Shown here piece by piece: positions 31,371 to 38,842 of a DNA stretch of 46,539 bases. A program made the position numbers and the translations under genes. Position 1 is the first letter of the stretch; each line of letters opens with the position of its first letter. Source of the stretch: Actinomycetota bacterium (GTDB taxonomy: Bacteria; Actinomycetota; Rubrobacteria; Rubrobacterales; Rubrobacteraceae); NCBI GenBank assembly GCA_902810695.1, contig CADDYV010000025.1, forward strand, positions 1 through 46,539, written 5' to 3'. Below the pieces are notes generated by a model, which saw only the letters and a program-made list of their open reading frames with translations, had not been told where the DNA came from and searched no databases.

Positions 31371-32552
31371 ATGGAGACACGTCAACCTTTGATACAAAAC
31401 GCCAACGGCGCGGTCGAACTCTCTAACGAGGAGATCAGCCGCTACAGCCGCCACCTCATCATGCCCGAGGTGGCGCTCGAAGGGCAGAAGAAGCTCAAGC
31501 AGGCGCGGGTTCTGACCATCGGAGCCGGGGGACTGGGGGCTCCGCTCGCGATGTATCTCGCCGCGGCGGGCGTCGGAACGATAGGCGTCGTTGACTTCGA
31601 CGTCGTGGATGAGTCCAACCTGCAGCGCCAGATCATCCACGGCACCTCCGATGTGGGCCGTCCCAAGCTGAAGAGCGCTCGCGAGACTATCCAGGATATA
31701 AACCCCAATGTAAAGGTCGAGGGCTTCGAGGAGCAGCTCACGAGCGAGAACGCTTTAGACATCTTCCGCGATTTCGACATCATCGTGGACGGGACGGACA
31801 ACTTCCCGACGCGCTACCTGGTAAACGACGCGTGTGTGCTTCTGGGCAAGCCGAACGTCTACGGTTCGATCTTCCGCTTCGAGGGACAGGCGAGCGTGTT
31901 CTACGCCGAGGAAGGACCGTGCTACCGCTGCCTCTATCCTGAGCCGCCTCCTCCAGGTCTCGTGCCGAGCTGCGCCGAGGGCGGGGTGCTGGGGATACTG
32001 CCCGGCGCCATCGGGACCATCCAGGCCACCGAGACCGTCAAGCTCATACTCGGGATCGGGGAGCCCCTGATCGGGAGGTTGCTCCTCTACGACGCCCTCT
32101 CGATGCGCTTCCGGGAGATGAAGCTCCGCAAGAACCCGGAGTGCCCGATCTGCGGCGAGAACCGCACGATCCACGAGCTCATAGACTACGAAGAATTCTG
32201 CGGCATCCCACAGGCGCAGGCTGCCGAGCAGGAGGATGAGGTACCTGAGATCACGGTCCAGGAGCTCAGGGAGAAGCTGAACAACGGCGGAATCTCCGTG
32301 CTCGACGTGCGCGAGCCGCACGAGTACGAGGTCGCCAACATCGGCGCGCCCCTGATCCCGCTCGGAGAGCTGCCGGAGCGCTACCAGGAGCTCGACAGAG
32401 ACGAGCCGCTCGCCGTGCACTGCAAGAGCGGAGCGCGCAGCGCCCGGGCCGTTAAACTGCTCAAAGATGCGGGCTTCAAGGAGGTCTACAACGTCAAGGG
32501 CGGCATCAACGCCTGGAGCGAGGAGATAGACCCGAGCGTTCCCAAGTATTAA
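31371..32552 (+). CDS. moeZ: MoeZ-type adenylyltransferase/sulfurtransferase (ThiF-rhodanese)
   Basis: A 393-residue two-domain enzyme that activates carrier proteins and loads sulfur. The ThiF/MoeB domain (~15-265) has the ATP loop GAGGLGAPLAMYLAAAGVG, FEGQASVF, two zinc-binding Cys pairs (CYRCLYP, CPICG) and the catalytic Cys in LVPSCAEGG. The rhodanese domain (~290-390) carries the persulfide Cys in HCKSGARSA near residue 350. MoeZ serves both CysO and MoaD in mycobacteria; here it is the last gene of the cys operon. The ATG follows GAAGAGAGG. A near-palindrome CCCAA...TTGGG (32544-32566) lies just at the stop and could be a weak terminator. Confidence 0.95.
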   Translation: METRQPLIQNANGAVELSNEEISRYSRHLIMPEVALEGQKKLKQARVLTIGAGGLGAPLAMYLAAAGVGTIGVVDFDVVDESNLQRQIIHGTSDVGRPKLKSARETIQDINPNVKVEGFEEQLTSENALDIFRDFDIIVDGTDNFPTRYLVNDACVLLGKPNVYGSIFRFEGQASVFYAEEGPCYRCLYPEPPPPGLVPSCAEGGVLGILPGAIGTIQATETVKLILGIGEPLIGRLLLYDALSMRFREMKLRKNPECPICGENRTIHELIDYEEFCGIPQAQAAEQEDEVPEITVQELREKLNNGGISVLDVREPHEYEVANIGAPLIPLGELPERYQELDRDEPLAVHCKSGARSARAVKLLKDAGFKEVYNVKGGINAWSEEIDPSVPKY

Positions 32553-32677
32553 TAAGTATTGGGCGTGGGAGCCGGTCGCTCCTGCACTACTTTGAGCTAT
32601 CAATGCTGCTTTCGGGGCATATGTTCGTAACCCGGTCAGTACGACGAACTCCTCACGCCGCTCGCTTTGAGTGATTA

Positions 32678-32707
32678 TTGGCTGGATGCCTGGGCCCCGG
32701 ATATGAT
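32678..32707 (+). promoter_or_regulatory. Promoter of the second VOC gene
   Basis: TTGGCT (32678-32683), 18-bp spacer, TATGAT (32702-32707), then a 28-nt leader with AAGAAGGAG before the ATG at 32736. Confidence 0.55.
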
Positions 32708-32735
32708 AAATCCGGTTCGAAAGAAGGAGTCAACT

Positions 32736-33236
32736 ATGCCCCGTGAGACCATACCCGCGCAGACCAGGATCGGGCACGTCCACCTCAAGGTCTCCAACCT
32801 GGAACGCTCAGTTGCTTTTTACCGCGACCTGATGGGCTTCGAGGTTACGGCTCGCTATGGAGCGGAAGCCGCTTTTCTTTCCGCGGGTGGCTACCACCAC
32901 CACATCGGCCTGAACACGTGGGAGAGCAAGGACGGTTCCCCGCCGCCGCGCAACACCACCGGCCTGTACCACTTCGCCATCAACTACCCCACGCGCAAAG
33001 ACCTGGCCGTCGCCCTGAAGCGACTTCTGGACGCCGGGTGGCCCATTGACGGGGCTTCGGACCACGGCACCCACGAGGCGATCTACCTGCATGACCCCGA
33101 TTACAACGGCATCGAGCTGGCCTGGGACCGGGAGCCCAGTGAATGGCCGCGGATCGGAGACAGGCTGAACTTCATGACCCGGCGGCTCGATTTCGAGGGC
33201 TTGCTCGCCGAGCTGGAACAGCCGGCCAGAGGGTAG
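32736..33236 (+). CDS. VOC family dioxygenase/glyoxalase-like protein
   Basis: A 166-residue single-chain VOC protein with two beta-alpha-beta halves. Metal-ligand candidates are His in IGHVHLKVSNLERSVAFY, His-rich GGYHHHIGLNTW, and Glu in YNGIELAWDREP. The spacing resembles the catechol 2,3-dioxygenase-like branch (CatE/BlcYwbC-type), where two His and one Glu bind Fe or Mn. Substrate unknown. The ATG at 32736 follows AAGAAGGAG and gives the standard family start; 23 extra in-frame upstream codons lie across its own promoter. Single-gene unit. Confidence 0.85.
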   Translation: MPRETIPAQTRIGHVHLKVSNLERSVAFYRDLMGFEVTARYGAEAAFLSAGGYHHHIGLNTWESKDGSPPPRNTTGLYHFAINYPTRKDLAVALKRLLDAGWPIDGASDHGTHEAIYLHDPDYNGIELAWDREPSEWPRIGDRLNFMTRRLDFEGLLAELEQPARG

Positions 33237-33489
33237 GAACCCAGCATCCCTTGATTTCGAGGCGCGTGCTCCTCGCTGTACTATCCGGTAGAAATTGAGT
33301 TGTGCGGCACAAGTTGCTAGGCTGCGAGAACCCGGAGATGTGGGGGAGGTGCGAGTGGAAAAGGCGTTTCGAATGCGTCCCCGACCCACCGACGGAACTT
33401 TCCTGCACGGGTGTAGCGAGCCTACCTGTATTGCCGGATCTACGCGGCTGCGGCGGTGTACTATTGCTACGGAAAGGAAGCTTGAGGAT

Positions 33490-34272
33490 ATGTTCGACTA
33501 TCGCTCGATGTTCGACCTTTCGGGAAAGAGCGCCCTCGTGGTGGGAGCGGGCAGTGGCATCGGGAGGGCCGGCTCCCACGGCCTCTCAGCCTTCGGGGCG
33601 GAGGTTATCTGCGCGGACGTGAATGCCGAAAACGCCCAAAGGACAGCACAGGAGATCGAAGCCGAAGGCTACAAGGGACAGGCGCTGGAGCTGGATATGT
33701 GCGATCCGTCGAGCGTCCGGGCTGCGGTCGAGCTGATCGAATCCCCGGACGTGCTGGTTGCCACGCCGTCCATCAACGTCAGGAAGCCACTGCTGGAGAT
33801 CACGGACGAGGAGTTCGACCGGGTTGTAGAGCTGAACCTGAAGGGCACCTTCCGCCTGATCCGGGACTTCGGGCGAGGCATGGCGGAGAGGGGATCGGGG
33901 AGCATCATCGCCTTCTCCAGCATCCGGGCCCAGACGGTCGAGCCGGGCCAGGGTATCTACGCCGCTACCAAAGCCGGGGTCGTCCAGATGCTGAGAGCCC
34001 TGGCAGCCGAACTGGGAGAGCGGGGGGTGCGGGTCAACGCCATCGCCCCCGGCATCGTCGAGACGCCGCTTACCAACCAGATCAAAAACATCCCCCAGTG
34101 GTACGAAGCCTACGCCCAAAAGACCATCCTGGGTAGGTGGTCCGAAGCACACGAACTGGTCGGAGCTATCGTCTACCTCGCCTCTGATGCCAGTTCTTAT
34201 GTAACGGGATCTTTGATGCTCGTTGATGGGGGCTGGACCGCCGCCGATGGTCGCTACATCCCTCCGCTGTAA
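33490..34272 (+). CDS. Short-chain dehydrogenase/reductase (SDR)
   Basis: A 260-residue classical SDR. The cofactor loop is VVGAGSGIGRAG, the catalytic Tyr-Lys is IYAATKAGV, the catalytic Ser is in IIAFSSIRAQT, and PGIVETPLTNQI and VTGSLMLVDGGWTA are the usual C-terminal blocks. The canonical NNAG after strand 4 reads TPSINVRKP, an accepted variant in some polyol and sugar dehydrogenases. An acidic ADVNAE follows strand 2, so NAD is likely preferred. The ATG at 33490 follows GGAAGCTTGAGG. The 253-bp gap in front (33237-33489) shows no gene or clear RNA. Confidence 0.9.
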   Translation: MFDYRSMFDLSGKSALVVGAGSGIGRAGSHGLSAFGAEVICADVNAENAQRTAQEIEAEGYKGQALELDMCDPSSVRAAVELIESPDVLVATPSINVRKPLLEITDEEFDRVVELNLKGTFRLIRDFGRGMAERGSGSIIAFSSIRAQTVEPGQGIYAATKAGVVQMLRALAAELGERGVRVNAIAPGIVETPLTNQIKNIPQWYEAYAQKTILGRWSEAHELVGAIVYLASDASSYVTGSLMLVDGGWTAADGRYIPPL

Positions 34273-34276
34273 GTTA

Positions 34277-34306
34277 TTGACAATGTGCACATATATGCAA
34301 GACTTT
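34277..34306 (+). promoter_or_regulatory. Candidate promoter of the ECF transporter operon with palindrome
   Basis: Perfect TTGACA (34277-34282) and, 18 bp on, a poor -10 GACTTT (34301-34306). A 10-bp palindrome ATGTGCACAT lies between them and could be an operator. No riboswitch is visible that would name the vitamin transported. Confidence 0.4.
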
Positions 34307-34335
34307 AATCGTTGGACGAGCAGGAGGAACGAGAG

Positions 34336-34932
34336 ATGATGACGGAGTCGGGGAGCGGGAGGCGGGGCTCGGTATTCAGCTTCAGGGTGCGGCAGATCGT
34401 GGTCGCCGGGGTTCTGGGAGCGATAGCTGTTTTGCTCGGCGTGACGCGGTGGGGGTTCATCCCGGTGCCGAACCTGGCTGGAAACGCGACGATCATGCAC
34501 GTGCCTGCGATTCTGGGTGGCGCGCTCGAAGGGCCGGTGGTGGGCTTCCTGGCTGGAGCCATCTTCGGCATATTCTCGTGGATAGACGCCACCATACCTC
34601 TGTTCAAGGACCCGATAGTGGCTGTAGTGCCGAGGCTGTTTATCGGGGTGGTGGCCTGGGTTGTGTTCGCGCTTTTGCGGAAGCGCAGCCTGAGCGTGGC
34701 CTCTGCGCTTGCGGGCATTCTGGGCTCTGCGACGAACACCGTCGGGGTGCTCGGGCTCGCGGTGTGGCGGGGTTACCTGCCGCCTGCGGCGATCGTGCCG
34801 ATAATCCCGCAGGCCATAGCCGAGGCGATTCTGGCGGCCATCATAACCGTCGTGGTGGTCAGGGGAGTTATGCTGGTCCGCAGCGGGCGTACGACCGCTC
34901 CGGAGACCAAGGACGAGGAGCGCCGGTACTAG
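34336..34932 (+). CDS. ECF transporter S component (substrate-binding membrane protein)
   Basis: A 198-residue protein of about six helices, giving substrate specificity to an energy-coupling-factor vitamin importer. Typical S-component signs are GVLGAIAVLLGVTRWGFIPV, the loop NATIMHVPAILGGALEGPVV, and FLAGAIFGIFSWID with small-residue helix packing (A-x3-A) needed to bind EcfT. The MHVPAILGG segment recalls pantothenate- or cobalamin-type S proteins, but I cannot name the substrate. The start ATG 34336 (or 34339) follows GGAGGA. It is followed by ecfA1, ecfA2 and ecfT, so this is a dedicated (group I) system. Confidence 0.85.
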   Translation: MMTESGSGRRGSVFSFRVRQIVVAGVLGAIAVLLGVTRWGFIPVPNLAGNATIMHVPAILGGALEGPVVGFLAGAIFGIFSWIDATIPLFKDPIVAVVPRLFIGVVAWVVFALLRKRSLSVASALAGILGSATNTVGVLGLAVWRGYLPPAAIVPIIPQAIAEAILAAIITVVVVRGVMLVRSGRTTAPETKDEERRY

Positions 34933-34945
34933 GGGCTGCGCGGGT

Positions 34946-35803
34946 GTGATCGAGATCGAGGATCTTTCGTTCGCCTACCGGACCGGCGAGGAAGATGCGA
35001 TCCCGGCGCTGCGGGGCGTAAACCTGCGGATAGGGCCGGGGCAGTTCGTCGCGGTTATCGGGCACAACGGCTCGGGGAAGAGCACGCTGGTCAAGCTGCT
35101 CGTCGCGGTTCTGTACCCGACTGAAGGCCGGATTCGGGTAGACGGCATCCCGGTTCGTCCCGGCAACGAGTGGGAGGTGCGCGAGAGGATCTCGGTAGTC
35201 TTCCAGGACCCCGACGACCAGCTCGTGATGAACCGGGTCGCCGATGATGTGGCCTTCGGACCGGAGAACCTGGGGCTTCCGAGAGAGAAGATAGCGGAGC
35301 GTGTGCACTCGTCCCTCGAAGCACTCGGCCTGGAAGAGATGGGGGAGCGCCTGATCGAAGACCTCTCCCCCGGCCAGAAGCAGCGGGTGGCGATAGCGGG
35401 CGCCCTGGCGATGCGGCCCCGGTTTCTGGTGCTCGACGAGCCGACGACACTGCTTCCGGCTCCGGTCGCCGCGCGCCTGATCTCCACGGTCAGGGATCTC
35501 AACCGCAGCGGGGGTATGGGAGTGTTGCACATCACGCACTCCATGTCCGAGGCGGCCCTCTTCGACCGGGTGGTCGTCATGGACGAGGGGAAGCTCGTCC
35601 TGGATGGAACTCCCGCCGAGATCTTCCGTGAGGTGGACAGGCTGAGGTCCATAGGTCTCGATGTTCCCCCCGCCGTGAGCCTGGTGCACCGGTTGCGGGC
35701 CCGCGGCGTCCCGCTCGAAGGCGACATCCTCGACGGAGCAGACCTGCGGCGGGCGCTCGCCGCCCTTGCAGAATCTCCGGCATACCGGCGGTGCTCCGGC
35801 TGA
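34946..35803 (+). CDS. ecfA1: ECF transporter ATPase EcfA1
   Basis: A 285-residue ABC ATPase. Walker A is GHNGSGKSTL, the Q-loop VVFQDPDDQLV (typical of EcfA), the signature LSPGQKQRVAI, Walker B with Glu FLVLDEPTT, and the H-loop HITHSMSEA. Two deviations stand out: the signature has Pro (LSPGQ), and the D-loop after Walker B reads LLPAPVA without the usual Asp. The P-loop and H-loop are intact, so its own nucleotide site should work with the partner's canonical signature. GTG start 34946, 13 bp after the S gene, and a one-base overlap with ecfA2. Confidence 0.93.
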   Translation: MIEIEDLSFAYRTGEEDAIPALRGVNLRIGPGQFVAVIGHNGSGKSTLVKLLVAVLYPTEGRIRVDGIPVRPGNEWEVRERISVVFQDPDDQLVMNRVADDVAFGPENLGLPREKIAERVHSSLEALGLEEMGERLIEDLSPGQKQRVAIAGALAMRPRFLVLDEPTTLLPAPVAARLISTVRDLNRSGGMGVLHITHSMSEAALFDRVVVMDEGKLVLDGTPAEIFREVDRLRSIGLDVPPAVSLVHRLRARGVPLEGDILDGADLRRALAALAESPAYRRCSG

Positions 35804-36675
35804 TGGAAGCCGGCACGTCTCCCGTTATCGAGCTGAAGAACTTCCGCTACACCTACCTCGAAGGTACTCCGAGAGCGGTCGAGGCCATCCGGGATGTCTC
35901 GCTCGAAATACACCGGGGTGAGAGGGTGGCGATAGTCGGGGCCACCCAGTCGGGGAAGTCTACCCTGGTAGATGCGCTGGTGTACCTGCTGCGTCTGGGA
36001 AGCGGCCAAGTGTTTTACGAGGGCGAGGACGTTACCGCGCCGGGCTACGACAGGGGAAAGCTGCGCCGCGAGATAGGCGTAGTCTTCCAGAGCCCCGACG
36101 CACAAATCGTGGAGAACATCGTCGGTGCGGATGTGGCTTTCGGGCCGACGGCGGCGGGGATCCCGGCGGAAGAGACGAGAAAGCGCGTCGAGGAGAGCCT
36201 GAACGCCGTGGGATTGTCGTATCCCGAGTACCGGTTGCGCTACGTCCACGCGCTCTCGGGCGGGCAGCGCCGCCGGGTGGCGATTGCCGGGGTGCTCGCG
36301 ATGCGCACGCCCGTGCTCGTGCTCGATGAGCCGACCGCCGGGCTCGATCCGCGGGGTCGGCGGGAGTTGCTGGATCTGCTGCTCAACCTGCGGAAAGAAC
36401 GCGAGCTTACGCTCGTGGTGTGCTCGGCGGGACTGGAGGAGGCGAGCCTGCTCTGCGACCGCTTCGTGGTGCTCGATGCGGGAAAGGTAGTCATGGACGG
36501 GCCTGCGCGCGAAATTCTGCGCCGATCCAACAGACTCGCCGAACTGGACATCTCGCTCCCCGAGACGGTAAACGTCGCCTCCGAGCTAAAGAAAATCTTC
36601 CCCGACTTCCCGACCAGCCTTCTGACGGAAGAGGAGCTAGAGGCGGAGATCCTGAAGCATCTGGGAGCAGGGTAG
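35803..36675 (+). CDS. ecfA2: ECF transporter ATPase EcfA2 with altered H-loop
   Basis: A 290-residue ABC ATPase. Walker A GATQSGKSTLV, Q-loop VVFQSPDAQIV, signature ALSGGQRRRVAI and Walker B LVLDEPTAGLDP are fine. Where the H-loop His should be (TH-x2-EEA), the sequence reads CSAGLEEA, so His is replaced by Ala. Together with the LSPGQ signature of EcfA1, which completes this site in the dimer, one of the two ATP sites looks impaired. The start is the ATG in the TGATG overlap at 35803; a GTG at 35791 is possible. The C-terminal ~60 residues form the dimerising helical tail common in EcfA. Confidence 0.92.
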   Translation: MEAGTSPVIELKNFRYTYLEGTPRAVEAIRDVSLEIHRGERVAIVGATQSGKSTLVDALVYLLRLGSGQVFYEGEDVTAPGYDRGKLRREIGVVFQSPDAQIVENIVGADVAFGPTAAGIPAEETRKRVEESLNAVGLSYPEYRLRYVHALSGGQRRRVAIAGVLAMRTPVLVLDEPTAGLDPRGRRELLDLLLNLRKERELTLVVCSAGLEEASLLCDRFVVLDAGKVVMDGPAREILRRSNRLAELDISLPETVNVASELKKIFPDFPTSLLTEEELEAEILKHLGAG

Positions 36676-37506
36676 GTGTTCGAGCTTCAACGCAACGTCA
36701 TCTTCGGGCAGTTCGTGGACACCGGCTCGCCGGTCCACCGGATGGACCCGCGCCTGAAGCTGGCGGCGGCGTTCGTTCTGATCGTGGCCTCGTTCCTGAT
36801 CGACACTTTCGCAGGCTACGCCCTGGTATTGCCGCTCCTGGTGTTAATCCACGTGCTCTCGCGGGTTCCGTTCGGATACCTTTTGCGGGGCTCGCGCTTC
36901 TTTCTGGGGTTTCTGGTTTTTATCCTCGTTTTCCAGGTTCTCTTCTATCCCGGAGAGGTGCAGCCTTCGAATGTGCTGTGGAGCTGGGGTGTGCTCTCGG
37001 TTTCGACCACGGGGATCCGGTTCGCCGCGATCGTGGGCCTGCGCGTGCTGCTTCTCTACTACGTTACGACCATGCTGATGCTGACAACTTCTCTCGTGGA
37101 CCTGACCAACGCTCTGGAGCTTGTCTTCAGACCGCTGCAGCGGCTCAGAGTCCCGGTCAACGAGATGGTCCTGGTGTTCGTCATCGCGATCAAATTCGTC
37201 CCCATCTTTATCGAGGAGATAGAACGTCTCGCCAAGGCCCAGACCGCCCGCGGCGTACCCTTTGACGAGGGCGGGGCCATCAAACGCGCCCGGCGCATCG
37301 GAAGGCTGCTCGTCCCCATCTTTATCAGCGGGTTCAACCGCGCCGACGTTCTCACAACCGCCATGAACGTCCGATCCTACCGGGGCGGACGGGGCCGCAC
37401 CAAGCTGCGTCGGATGCACGCGAGCGCGGGCGACTGGACCGCGCTGGTGCTGATCATCTCCTGGGTGCTCGTAGCCTGGCAGTTTCCTGCTTCCGGCTGG
37501 CTTTGA
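36676..37506 (+). CDS. ecfT: ECF transporter transmembrane protein EcfT
   Basis: A 276-residue membrane scaffold that couples both ATPases to the S component. About five to six helices; the sequence HRMDPRLKLAAAFVLIV near the N-terminus is the family's 'DPR.Kl' mark. The coupling-helix Arg motifs are AQTARGVPFDEGG near 190 and the second NVRSYRGGRG near 232, with EELERLAKA-like EEIERLAKAQ before the first. The GTG at 36676 directly follows the ecfA2 stop. Last gene of the operon; convergent with the membrane protein/XRE pair after 37 bp. Confidence 0.92.
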   Translation: MFELQRNVIFGQFVDTGSPVHRMDPRLKLAAAFVLIVASFLIDTFAGYALVLPLLVLIHVLSRVPFGYLLRGSRFFLGFLVFILVFQVLFYPGEVQPSNVLWSWGVLSVSTTGIRFAAIVGLRVLLLYYVTTMLMLTTSLVDLTNALELVFRPLQRLRVPVNEMVLVFVIAIKFVPIFIEEIERLAKAQTARGVPFDEGGAIKRARRIGRLLVPIFISGFNRADVLTTAMNVRSYRGGRGRTKLRRMHASAGDWTALVLIISWVLVAWQFPASGWL

Positions 37507-37543
37507 GTACTAGGAGCACCAGTAAGGCAAGTGTCTGGATAGC

Positions 37544-37951
37544 CTACGAGCGTCGTTGCAACCAGAAGAACGCCGCCAGATAGGAGAGACCGGCGAGTGC
37601 TCCAAGCCACGCGTAGGGGCTACCGCTGTGACCCCGAGCTATCTCGTACAGAAAGCCCCCGATTATGGCGAAGATCGTGACGAGCCCGGCAAAGGCCGTC
37701 GCCCTGAGATCAAAGGATCGCCACCGCTCATCGGAGGGCTGGCCTCTGAGCGCCCGGATCACCTCGCTGCGCCCGCCCACAATCAACAGGACTGCTACGG
37801 CGGACATCAGCGCCAGCCCTCCCACACCGGACTTCGGATCGCCACCTGCCCAGAAAGCGATAAGATAGGCGATCCCTATTCCCACCGCCAGAGTCGGCCC
37901 CAACCACTTCGACCACCTCGAACCGCCGTGTTCATTCCTTGCCATCTTCAC
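37544..37951 (-). CDS. Four-helix membrane protein paired with an XRE regulator
   Basis: A 135-residue hydrophobic protein with helices near 18-38, 43-60, 84-105 and 112-130 and a basic N-terminus. The second loop GGRSEVIRALRGQPSDERW followed by DLRA resembles DUF2178-type proteins, which commonly sit beside short XRE regulators as here. The GTG at 37951 sits within the end of the regulator gene behind AGGAGG (overlap 20 bp), so translation is coupled. Function of such pairs is not established; a sensor role or a target of repression are both possible. Confidence 0.75.
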   Translation of the reverse strand: MKMARNEHGGSRWSKWLGPTLAVGIGIAYLIAFWAGGDPKSGVGGLALMSAVAVLLIVGGRSEVIRALRGQPSDERWRSFDLRATAFAGLVTIFAIIGGFLYEIARGHSGSPYAWLGALAGLSYLAAFFWLQRRS

Positions 37952-38132
37952 GAAAAACCTCCTCTACATATTTGCCGAAGAACCGCGCGAGCGCCATCGC
38001 CAGCGGCAAAGAGGGCGTGTAACGTCCGGTCTCGATCGCGTTGATCGTCTGCCTGGAAACCCCAAGCTCCTTCGCCAACTGTCCCTGCGATAGTCCTCGC
38101 TCCGTCCTGAGCGCCCGCACGTCGTTTTTCAT
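37932..38132 (-). CDS. Short XRE-family HTH regulator
   Basis: Sixty-six residues that are almost entirely a Cro/C1-type helix-turn-helix: RALRTERGLSQGQLAKELGV, then SRQTINAIETGRYTPSLPLA, and FFGKYVEEVFRED. This is the YozG/YvaO-like minimal regulator often encoded with a small membrane protein. The ATG at 38132 comes six bases after the -10, so the transcript is leaderless. A large dyad across its promoter strongly suggests autoregulation. Confidence 0.9.
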   Translation of the reverse strand: MKNDVRALRTERGLSQGQLAKELGVSRQTINAIETGRYTPSLPLAMALARFFGKYVEEVFREDGKE

Positions 38133-38134
38133 GC

Positions 38135-38179
38135 TGTAAAGTTAGCTTGTCATGAACAGGTTGTCAAGTGAGCTTTACA
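38135..38179. promoter_or_regulatory. 45-bp dyad operator overlapping the XRE promoter
   Basis: Outer arms TGTAAAG (38135-38141) and CTTTACA (38173-38179) match perfectly. Inner arms CTTGTCA (38146-38152) and TGTCAAG (38162-38168) match at 6 of 7, with equal 4-bp gaps on both sides. On the minus strand this covers TTGACA (38167-38162), a 17-bp spacer and TAACTT (38144-38139). A further CTTTACA lies at 38255-38261 on the side of the next gene. The gap 38133-38320 is AT-rich and contains no other gene. Confidence 0.7.
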
Positions 38180-38281
38180 AAAAATGCCTTTCCAGTGAGA
38201 AAGCCTATTATCTTCGTGGATGCACTGACGGCCAACAATCTAAAAAGGAATATACTTTACAAAATCGTAACCCGGATATTA

Positions 38282-38310
38282 TTGCTTTGTTACTTGTATT
38301 TACTTAAATT
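38282..38310 (+). promoter_or_regulatory. Promoter of the secreted hypothetical protein
   Basis: TTGCTT (38282-38287), 17-bp spacer, TAAATT (38305-38310), about ten bases before the GTG at 38321. The CTTTACAAAA repeat of the neighbouring dyad lies 20 bp upstream. Confidence 0.5.
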
Positions 38311-38320
38311 TGTGCGATAG

Positions 38321-38821
38321 GTGGCGGAAAGTGGGAAGATGGTGAAGAAAATGAGAATAACGCTCGCTGTGATCGCCGCGGTAATTCTCGCTGCGGTGGC
38401 TGCGACGGCTGCGGTCGGGCGTGGAGATGGGGCTTCGGAGAAGGCATCCAGTGGTCATTCGTCGGACAGGTCAGGGGCGAGCCTCGGAATAAATCCTCGC
38501 AAGGGCACCTGTCCCAAAGCCGTACCGGACGGGCTGCCTCCGAACGCGCTGGCGGGGGCGACCAACGATGCGCTCGCCGAGGCTCCGAAGCTCTACTCGC
38601 AGAATACGAGAGGCCGGTACGCTACCCTGGCGCAGTTGGTCAGATCGGGGAGCCCGCGGAGCGGGACGTTCAGGGAGTGCGGCAAGCGGCTGAACAACCG
38701 CAGCGTGGAGGTGGATATGATCTTCCCCCACGCGGGGTACCATAGCGCCAGCCTCTCCCAGGCGAGCGTGTTCGTGGCGCGCTTCGACGGGCGCTACCGG
38801 GTGTGGGGGATCGCGCACTGA
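38321..38821 (+). CDS. Secreted hypothetical protein with two conserved-looking Cys
   Basis: A 166-residue protein. Residues ~11-32 (RITLAVIAAVILAAVAATAA) form a signal peptide or anchor; a Ser/Gly-rich linker follows. The mature part from ~62 has NPRKGTCPKAVPDGLP and FRECGKRLNNRSVEVDMIFP, with one Cys each that could form a disulfide, and ends VARFDGRYRVWGIAH. No family recognised. The GTG at 38321 could be replaced by the ATG six codons later, which has a purine-rich stretch upstream. Its promoter faces away from the XRE gene and may share its regulator. Confidence 0.65.
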   Translation: MAESGKMVKKMRITLAVIAAVILAAVAATAAVGRGDGASEKASSGHSSDRSGASLGINPRKGTCPKAVPDGLPPNALAGATNDALAEAPKLYSQNTRGRYATLAQLVRSGSPRSGTFRECGKRLNNRSVEVDMIFPHAGYHSASLSQASVFVARFDGRYRVWGIAH

Positions 38822-38842
38822 GTGAGGCGGCCCGTGTTCTCT

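Noticed and set aside
32544-32566. Strong terminator after moeZ
   Set aside because: Near-palindrome CCCAA...TTGGG has only five outer pairs and no U-run; at most a weak element.
33295-33489. N-terminal extension of the SDR
   Set aside because: The extra residues are not SDR-like, and the ATG at 33490 has a ribosome site and gives the standard family start.
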